From positions 1-13,502 of the forward strand of contig NZ_CAMLHF010000158.1 of assembly GCF_946479715.1 (NCBI RefSeq): DNA of 13,502 nucleotides. Reading direction: 5' to 3'. Of the stretch, positions 7,691 through 13,502 are shown piece by piece. The notes beneath the pieces are model-generated. The model saw nothing but the letters and a program-made list of their open reading frames with translations, did not search any database and had not been told where the DNA came from. The stretch comes from an uncultured Pedobacter sp. Its GTDB lineage: Bacteria; Bacteroidota; Bacteroidia; Sphingobacteriales; Sphingobacteriaceae. Each line of letters starts with the position of its first letter. Within the stretch, counting starts at the first letter, position 1. Both the position numbers and the translations under genes were made by a program.

Positions 7691-10681
7691 CTAGAATTTG
7701 GCTCTGATTCCAACATTATAATTTCTGAACTGAGGTACACCAGCAATAGACAATTCCATTATTTTCCGGTTCTTTGAGAATGTGTATAGGTTGGCGCCGG
7801 AGACGTATACTCCAAGGTCATTGATAAATGTTTTGCGTAAAGCATTTGAGGAAAGGTTGTATGTGAGCTGCACTTTGCTCAGATTAAACCTATCCGCTTT
7901 ATACAACCAAAAATCAGAACTACGAAAATCGTTGTTGTTTTGTTGGGAACTCAAGCGGGGAAATGAGGCTGTTGTTTTTGTGTTTTCTGTCCATCTGTTG
8001 CGCACCACTTCTGAATACTTGTTGTCACCCTCTACCCAATAATAGTCATTGTTCATTAAACCATACCCTCCGTTAGATCCTGTACCCAGTAAAAACAGGT
8101 TGAAATTTTTATAAGTAGCGGTGAAGTTGACTCCGTAAGTGAAAGGAGCTATCCAACGACCAATCATCACTTCATCCCTTTGATCAATTACATTATCGCC
8201 ATTTTGATCCTCATATTTGATATCGCCTGGTCTTACTTCACTGAACAACTGTCTTGGGCTGTTATTGATATCATTTTGATCCATGAAGAAGCCGTTGTTA
8301 ACCAATCCGAAAATGGCATCAACTGGTTTCCCAGCCAGGTTTTGATAAGTATCAATATAGAGCTCATCACGTTTGATAACTTTTGACTTGGTATAAGTAG
8401 CCGTTGTTCCCAAACTCAATTCTACATTACCGACTTTCTTGTTCACATTTAGCATTACGTCCACTCCTGTTCTTTGATGTGCATTATAGTTGGTATAAGG
8501 AATGAATGAACTGTAATAGTTTGGATATTGCGAAAAGCGCTGGGTTGGAAGGCCATCCATCTGTGTTCTAAAGAAAGAGGTTTGAAGCGTCAACAGGTTG
8601 TTGAAAAAAGCGCCTTCAACTGTGGCATTCAACTCTTTTCTCTTGGGGAATGAGAGATTAGGGCTAGCTCCATATAAAGAGGTGGTCGCCTGGTTGTTAG
8701 CCTGGACACCATCATTCCATGTAAAACCTCCCTGTCTTGCATAAATATTGTCATAAAGGTAATATCCGCTTATATCCAAATCGGAACTCAAAATTCCTGC
8801 AGATACAGACAGTTTCAAATAATCCACGGCCTTGGAATTGGCCAGGAAATTTTCGGAACTCAGTAACCAGCCCAAACTTACAGTTCGTGAAAACCCTGAC
8901 CTGTTTCCTTTAGGCAGCTTTGTGGAATTCACGTATGTGCTTGTAAAATCTGCCCAGTACTTGTGTTTGTAATTGTATCCGAGTTGCAATCCAAGATGTG
9001 CATTTGTTAGTGGTTGATATATACTATCTCTCTTAAAAGAAGAAGCATAGCCAAGCAGCATAACCGAAATATTATGGACATCATTTACAGTTTTCTCATA
9101 ACTGAGCCAGGATGAAAAACCAAGATTCTGGCGTTGTGTTGTGTTACTGATATCTTGTGTACCGGGCCGGTTATCATTACCAAATTTTTGGAGACCGGTA
9201 ATCGAATCAGCAGTAGTACTCCACGTAGGTGCATAAACTGCATAGGTGTTGCTAATAGATTGTGTATAGGAATTGGCATAATCAAGATTGAACAAGGTGT
9301 GAAAAGACAGCCCTTGCACAACTCTGTTTAAATTGAAGTCAATGCCATTGGTGACCTGGAATGTGCGTCTAATGAATTTATCATAACCACCTACCAGTAA
9401 GTCAGCAAGAGGATTAGTCTGAAACTGCTGAGCGCCGCCTAATAGGTATTCGCCATCAATAATGTTACGGCTACTTTTTACCAAATCCAATGAAGATTTG
9501 GCATCAGGGGATATTAAACTTGCCGGAATCAGAGGAGTAATCCTGTGTGGTAATAGTGTGGCAGCATTGTTCCAATAGTTGGTACGCCCCCTGCGGCTAT
9601 CATTAAAAACTGCCGAAACATAGACATAACTCGAGATAAAATCGTTAAGCTTTAAATCGACATTGCCTCTTACATTAAACCGATTGTCGCCTTCGTTTTT
9701 ACCTTCTCCCGCATTCAGCAGAGTGGAGCCATTATACCATCCAATGTTAGAGTAAAATCTTGCAATATTATTACCACCTGAAAATTCGACATTGGCATCG
9801 GTAGTATGCTGGTATTTTTTAAGATAATTTGATGAGTAATAATCCACGCTTGGATATCTATACTTGTTGCCGCTGCGATAGTTTTCGATGGTAGTAGCAG
9901 CAAAAAGCTCTGGCAAACCATCATTACGGCGGGCCTCATTATAAAGCGTCATATATTCCGCTGAATTGAGGTATTGAGGCAGTTCTTTAGGGGTAGCAAT
10001 CCCAGTATTCACCCTCACGCCTATTTTGCGGCTATTGGCTTCTCCCTTTTTAGTAGTGATAAGAATTACGCCTTTGGCCGCCTGACTGCCATAAAGCGCT
10101 ACCGCGTTTACTCCCTTTAATACAGTGATTTGCTTTACTTCGTTTAATGTAATATCACTGTATTCGCGACGAATACCATCAATCATCACGATTGCATTTT
10201 CCAGGCCCCAAACATTATTACTCCAAAGCAAACCACCTACTCTGCCATTGATACCTCCTTCTACAAAAAGGTTGTAATCGCGGTCGATGTACGTCTCCGG
10301 GTTCAATACGCTAATTGCCCCAGGTAGATCCTGCCGATCAACTTTTCTAAAAGGAAGATTTACTTCTTCTATCTCATTTTCTCTGGCAAGCATGATTCTT
10401 CCTGACAATGCACCCACTCTTAAGCTTTGCATTTTGTAACCCTTAGCATTGATGAGCATCGTGCTTTTGAAAGGCAAATTGATAGAGAAATGACCTGATT
10501 GATCTGTATAGGTTACTGTCTTCCCTTCATTGCCCGTAATCATCGCCCCGGATATAGGTGCTCCTTTTTCATCATACACTGTTGACTGAATACTCACATC
10601 GTTCGTATTCTGCGCTTTAGGATTCCCGAAAAAACAAGAGAATACTATGCAGAACAACATCCATATTTTTATATACTTCAT
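7691..10681 (-). CDS. SusC/RagA family TonB-linked outer-membrane transporter (second pair, variant plug leader)
   Basis: This 996-residue TonB-dependent oligosaccharide importer has a signal peptide at residues 1-24 (cut near PKAQ-N). A carboxypeptidase-regulatory-like beta domain follows at about 28-98 (VYDEKGAPISGAMITGNEG, TYTDQSGHFSINL). The plug spans about 105-215 with IVMIDGIRREYSDI and the SusC signature VLKGVNAVALYGSQAAKGV leading into ILITTKKG. The 22-stranded barrel runs to the terminal strand YNVGIRAKF, ending in Phe as expected for BAM recognition. A DQNGDNVIDQRDE segment is the common SusC loop resembling a calcium site. The usual EVVVTGYG stretch before the plug is replaced by IEEVNLPFRKVDRQDLPGAI, a variant I associate with the second SusC of tandem xylan-type pairs. 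It starts 79 bases after the upstream SusD; no promoter is recognisable in that gap. Intact and family-length. Confidence 0.96.
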   Translation of the reverse strand: MKYIKIWMLFCIVFSCFFGNPKAQNTNDVSIQSTVYDEKGAPISGAMITGNEGKTVTYTDQSGHFSINLPFKSTMLINAKGYKMQSLRVGALSGRIMLARENEIEEVNLPFRKVDRQDLPGAISVLNPETYIDRDYNLFVEGGINGRVGGLLWSNNVWGLENAIVMIDGIRREYSDITLNEVKQITVLKGVNAVALYGSQAAKGVILITTKKGEANSRKIGVRVNTGIATPKELPQYLNSAEYMTLYNEARRNDGLPELFAATTIENYRSGNKYRYPSVDYYSSNYLKKYQHTTDANVEFSGGNNIARFYSNIGWYNGSTLLNAGEGKNEGDNRFNVRGNVDLKLNDFISSYVYVSAVFNDSRRGRTNYWNNAATLLPHRITPLIPASLISPDAKSSLDLVKSSRNIIDGEYLLGGAQQFQTNPLADLLVGGYDKFIRRTFQVTNGIDFNLNRVVQGLSFHTLFNLDYANSYTQSISNTYAVYAPTWSTTADSITGLQKFGNDNRPGTQDISNTTQRQNLGFSSWLSYEKTVNDVHNISVMLLGYASSFKRDSIYQPLTNAHLGLQLGYNYKHKYWADFTSTYVNSTKLPKGNRSGFSRTVSLGWLLSSENFLANSKAVDYLKLSVSAGILSSDLDISGYYLYDNIYARQGGFTWNDGVQANNQATTSLYGASPNLSFPKRKELNATVEGAFFNNLLTLQTSFFRTQMDGLPTQRFSQYPNYYSSFIPYTNYNAHQRTGVDVMLNVNKKVGNVELSLGTTATYTKSKVIKRDELYIDTYQNLAGKPVDAIFGLVNNGFFMDQNDINNSPRQLFSEVRPGDIKYEDQNGDNVIDQRDEVMIGRWIAPFTYGVNFTATYKNFNLFLLGTGSNGGYGLMNNDYYWVEGDNKYSEVVRNRWTENTKTTASFPRLSSQQNNNDFRSSDFWLYKADRFNLSKVQLTYNLSSNALRKTFINDLGVYVSGANLYTFSKNRKIMELSIAGVPQFRNYNVGIRAKF

Positions 10682-10760
10682 TGATATTTTTTTAGAGATG
10701 AGATCTTTAGTTAGGCTCGTTGATAACCGTATTTTGTTCTAATTGCAAACCAATCATCGG
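10682..10760. other. Intergenic spacer between the two SusC/SusD pairs
   Basis: These 79 bases separate the first SusD stop from the second SusC start. A T/A-rich tract (TAAAAAAATATCA on the minus strand) directly precedes the SusC Met. No terminator hairpin and no convincing promoter pair is visible, so read-through transcription across both pairs is the simplest reading. Confidence 0.4.
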
Positions 10761-12593
10761 TTACCATCCGGGATTTTGCCCGAATGTGGGATAAAGATTT
10801 ACCTGGTTGGTTGGTAACGGAAGCCAGTTATGTTTCTTTTCAAATGCTCTGGTCACTACAACCCTTTCTATTAAATTAATGGGCTTACCGCTTGACCCAC
10901 GGTCAAAATCGATAACAGTTTTTTCCTTGTATTTTTTTTCACCAGCAAGGTTCCAACGACGTAGGTCGTGCCAGCGTAGACCTTCAAAAGCCAGTTCAAC
11001 CGCCCTTTCCCTCATCAATTCTTCCATAAAAGCATCTTTTGTCCCCGTGTAACTTGCGTCTACCGCCGGAACACCAGCCCTCGCCCTTACAATATTTACA
11101 GCGGCTTCTGCTGTCAAATAGCCCGGGTCGCTGCTTTGTGGTGTTCCATATCCATGCAATACAGCCTCCGCATACATGAGGTACACATCGGCCAATCGCA
11201 GGTAAGGAATAACAATGTTTATGTTGTTCCATTCATTGTCTGTATTGTTGCACCTGTTTGTGACAAACTTGCGAATCAGGTATCCTGTACGGCTCGCGGT
11301 ATTTTCCAGTCTTAAGTTCCCACCATTATATAGATTGGCAAATCGGAAAGCAGCATTGTTACTACCTTGAATCATTTGCACCCCATCATAGGTAATACAC
11401 TTGTAAAAGCGTGGATCGCGATTGCTCCATGGATCAGCAATATCATAGCCCGAACCAGCAGCATCGATCGGGAGGCCATTATTCATTCCAAAATAGTTAA
11501 CATAGTTGGCTGCCGGCGAGGATATACCTGCCTCACCACCGAGTGGTGGTGGTATAAACATGTTCACAAGAGACCATCTTGATTGCCACGCCGCATAAGT
11601 GGGAGGTCCAAAGACAACCTCAGGGTAACCAGGATGTTTTCCATATGAAGAAATGGTATACCAATTCTCGTTGTATTTGTCCCAAGTCAAAAGCTTATAA
11701 TAAGCTTCACCATTATCTGAGAGTTTAAGCATTCTGGAAAAAGCATCCGCTGCCTGTTTGCACAATTCCGCATCATAACCCCCAGTCCCTGTAGATTCCT
11801 GGTTCATCATGGGGCTTGCAGCATAAAGTAAATTTTTACCCTTATAAGCAAGCGCAGTAGATTTAGAGATACGTTGTTGGTTATTTCCGAGAGTGACCTG
11901 TCCCACCGCTGCTTGGTCCCAATTAGCTGGCAGTAGTGCTGCAGCATCCTCAAAATCTTTTGCTGCTTTCAGTGCTGTTTCACGATAATTTAACCTTGGT
12001 AAATCCAGCTTTGCAGAACTGGACAGCACCGTGTCAATATAGGGAAGGCCGCCCCAGAAGCTCATTAACTGAAAATGAAAAAAACCACGAAAAAAAAGAA
12101 GTTGCCCTTTAATTACATTCTTTTCTTCCTCAGTGGCATCCACCAGTTTGTCGAGGTTTGTCAAGCCAAGATTGGCTTTACGTATACCATACCAGCTAAG
12201 AGGCCAAAGGCCTTTGTTTTTGCTTTCATTCGGATCGGTATTGGGTCCATTGTCATCAAGCCAGCTATTGTCCCAACCACCGCCATTGGTTCTCCAGGCC
12301 CAATAATTACCATTGTCAAATTCCGCATTCAATCGATAGTTTGCATTGGTGGTTGACAACACATCATCACCCATATTCCATTCTGCATTCCATGTAGACT
12401 TAGACATATCCGGGAGGCAGGCATATAATTCTTCCGTGAAGCCCTGAAAATTGCGGAAATTAACGAACACGTCTTTTTCTGTAATGTTGGCATCCAATGG
12501 CCGGTCCAGATATTTCTTGCAAGACATTACCCCGAAAATCATTAGGAATACACCTGCAGATAACAGTATTCTTATATAAGCTTTCATATTCAA
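10761..12593 (-). CDS. RagB/SusD family nutrient-uptake outer-membrane lipoprotein (first pair)
   Basis: This 610-residue SusD homologue pairs with the partial SusC encoded 11 bases upstream. The signal sequence ends at a lipobox with Cys25 (FGVMSCKKYLD), and the Lys-rich residues after Cys agree with surface export. Core SusD elements are IKGQLLFFRGFFHFQLMSFW and GGLPYIDTVL in the TPR region, RLADVYLMYAEAVLHGYG and AVNIVRARAGVPAV in the C-terminal domain, and the signature MRERAVELAFEGLRWHDLRRW; the end is FGQNPGW. The N-terminal half is rich in Trp, Asn and Tyr (NYWAWRTNGGGWDNSW), as is common in glycan-binding proteins. It clearly differs from the second SusD in the window, so the two pairs are not a recent duplication. 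Met3 (12587, MKAYIRILL) is an equally possible start. The frame is intact. Confidence 0.96.
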   Translation of the reverse strand: MNMKAYIRILLSAGVFLMIFGVMSCKKYLDRPLDANITEKDVFVNFRNFQGFTEELYACLPDMSKSTWNAEWNMGDDVLSTTNANYRLNAEFDNGNYWAWRTNGGGWDNSWLDDNGPNTDPNESKNKGLWPLSWYGIRKANLGLTNLDKLVDATEEEKNVIKGQLLFFRGFFHFQLMSFWGGLPYIDTVLSSSAKLDLPRLNYRETALKAAKDFEDAAALLPANWDQAAVGQVTLGNNQQRISKSTALAYKGKNLLYAASPMMNQESTGTGGYDAELCKQAADAFSRMLKLSDNGEAYYKLLTWDKYNENWYTISSYGKHPGYPEVVFGPPTYAAWQSRWSLVNMFIPPPLGGEAGISSPAANYVNYFGMNNGLPIDAAGSGYDIADPWSNRDPRFYKCITYDGVQMIQGSNNAAFRFANLYNGGNLRLENTASRTGYLIRKFVTNRCNNTDNEWNNINIVIPYLRLADVYLMYAEAVLHGYGTPQSSDPGYLTAEAAVNIVRARAGVPAVDASYTGTKDAFMEELMRERAVELAFEGLRWHDLRRWNLAGEKKYKEKTVIDFDRGSSGKPINLIERVVVTRAFEKKHNWLPLPTNQVNLYPTFGQNPGW

Positions 12594-12604
12594 GTATTTG
12601 CTTT

Positions 12605-13502
12605 TTATAAACTAAGATTCAAACCCAAATTGATACGACGAACGGTGGGATATGCACCCTGTCCAGCGAAATTGCTTGATCCAACATTTGCTTCGCGATC
12701 ATCGGGCATTTTGCTCCAGAAAAGAAGGTTGTTACCATTGACATAAAGACGCATGGATTGGATACCTGCTCTTTTTAACCACACTGGATTGAAAGAGTAA
12801 GCTATTTCAGCGGCCTTCAACCGGATATAAGAACCATCATATTGGTAAAAATCGCCGTAGCTGTACACCCTGGTTTTCCATCGCGGGAGATAAGATGTAG
12901 CACCTGTATTTTCTTTTGTCCAGTAATCCCCTTGCTTGAAAACGGAGTTTAATGCTGCATTGAAATTGGTTTGAGGAAGATCTCGGGTTACATTATTTAC
13001 ACCATAGAATTGTATAAACAAACTAAACTTTTTGTAATCAAAACCAATACTACCTGAATATGTATTTTGGGGTCGTTGAGGATAAGCGTAAGGCACATTA
13101 TCAAAAGAGTTGATCACACCATCACCATTGAAATCTACCAGGTTGAAGTTTCCGGGCAATTTATTATTGTCGTATTGATCTACAATAGTGCTGCCGTAAA
13201 CTTCATCCCATGTATTGTAAAAGCCAGCGCCGAGTTGAGACCTGGTTTGACCAATTTGAAAACCAGCCTGTTTTTGATAAGAATCTAATAATTGCGGATC
13301 GTCCCGATCAATGATTTTGTCTTTTGCATGGGTTAGTGCCACGTTTGCCCATAGGCGTAAATCCCTGTTGAGGTTTTTATTGAATTTAAGATCGAGTTCA
13401 TAGCCTTTCACTTCCGTTTTACCTAAGTTGGCAACCGGTGGCCTACCTCCAAAATAAGATGGCACAGATCGTTGATTGCCCTCGATCAATATGTCATAAC
13501 GA
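12605..13502 (-). CDS. SusC/RagA family TonB-linked outer-membrane transporter, C-terminal part only (first pair)
   Basis: About 299 codons of the beta-barrel C-terminus are visible; the frame is open through the right edge. The first residues read RYDILIEGNQRSVPSYFGG, so the TTG at 13489 is internal, not a start. Typical late-barrel SusC features follow: VANLGKTEVKGYELDLKFN, the DFNGDGVINSFDN loop resembling a calcium site, SGSIGFDYKKFSLFIQFYG, YIRLKAAEIAYSF, LRLYVNGNNLLFWSK and a final strand RRINLGLNLSL. It lacks the signal peptide, plug and TonB-interaction region, which must lie beyond the window. It should import oligosaccharides with the SusD encoded 11 bases downstream. Its ending and loops differ from the other SusC, which indicates a separate transporter with possibly different ligand length or decoration. 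No frameshift is seen. Confidence 0.95.
   Translation of the reverse strand, partial: RYDILIEGNQRSVPSYFGGRPPVANLGKTEVKGYELDLKFNKNLNRDLRLWANVALTHAKDKIIDRDDPQLLDSYQKQAGFQIGQTRSQLGAGFYNTWDEVYGSTIVDQYDNNKLPGNFNLVDFNGDGVINSFDNVPYAYPQRPQNTYSGSIGFDYKKFSLFIQFYGVNNVTRDLPQTNFNAALNSVFKQGDYWTKENTGATSYLPRWKTRVYSYGDFYQYDGSYIRLKAAEIAYSFNPVWLKRAGIQSMRLYVNGNNLLFWSKMPDDREANVGSSNFAGQGAYPTVRRINLGLNLSL

Noticed and set aside
13067..13489. TTG at 13489 as the start of a 294-residue protein
   Set aside because: The same frame continues upstream as RYDI into the window edge and matches the middle of a SusC barrel, so the gene is partial rather than short.

Overview
The window looks like part of a polysaccharide utilization locus (PUL) from a member of the Bacteroidota. 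The best fit is a Chitinophagaceae-like or similar environmental lineage; this placement is inferred from protein style, not from a phylogenetic marker. The evidence for a PUL is two tandem SusC/SusD pairs, SusD-type lipoproteins with the lipid-anchor Cys followed by Lys/Asp residues, a surface-glycan-binding-type lipoprotein, and secreted carbohydrate-active enzymes, all on the minus strand. The DNA is AT-rich, the start sites lack clear Shine-Dalgarno sequences, and the genes are packed head to tail.

Read in the direction of transcription (right to left) the order is: the C-terminal part of a SusC transporter (13502-12605, cut by the window edge), its SusD lipoprotein (12593-10761), a second SusC of a different subtype (10681-7691), a second SusD (7687-5912), a DUF1735/DUF5627-like lipoprotein (5892-4849), a 359-base gap, a CE1-type esterase (4489-3572) followed by the wreck of a second esterase module (to about 3325), a SASA-family acetylesterase with an inserted beta-sandwich (3244-1304), and a GH43 enzyme that runs off the left edge (1248-1). 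Spacing is 11, 79, 3 and 18 bases within the SusC-SusD-SusC-SusD-lipoprotein block, so these five genes are probably one transcript. The enzymes follow after larger gaps of 359, 327 and 55 bases.

The gene order SusC-SusD-SusC-SusD-lipoprotein matches the xusABCDE arrangement known from xylan systems of Prevotella and Bacteroides. The enzyme set (GH43 of the xylosidase/arabinofuranosidase type, a CE1 esterase that could release acetyl or feruloyl groups, and a SASA/CE20-like acetylesterase) fits import and debranching of an acetylated, arabinose-substituted xylan or related hemicellulose. The substrate is inferred from context and not proven. No endo-xylanase, no regulator (HTCS or ECF-sigma/anti-sigma) and no complete upstream SusC lie in the window.

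The most unusual point is the CE1 gene. Its 305-residue reading frame appears to be the surviving first half of a two-module esterase (CE1 - E-set/CBM48-like - CE1). The frame runs through a linker into a residual piece of the second catalytic module. That module has lost its middle, including the expected nucleophile Ser and Asp, and is broken by frameshifts, but it can still be followed through three reading frames to its original C-terminus.
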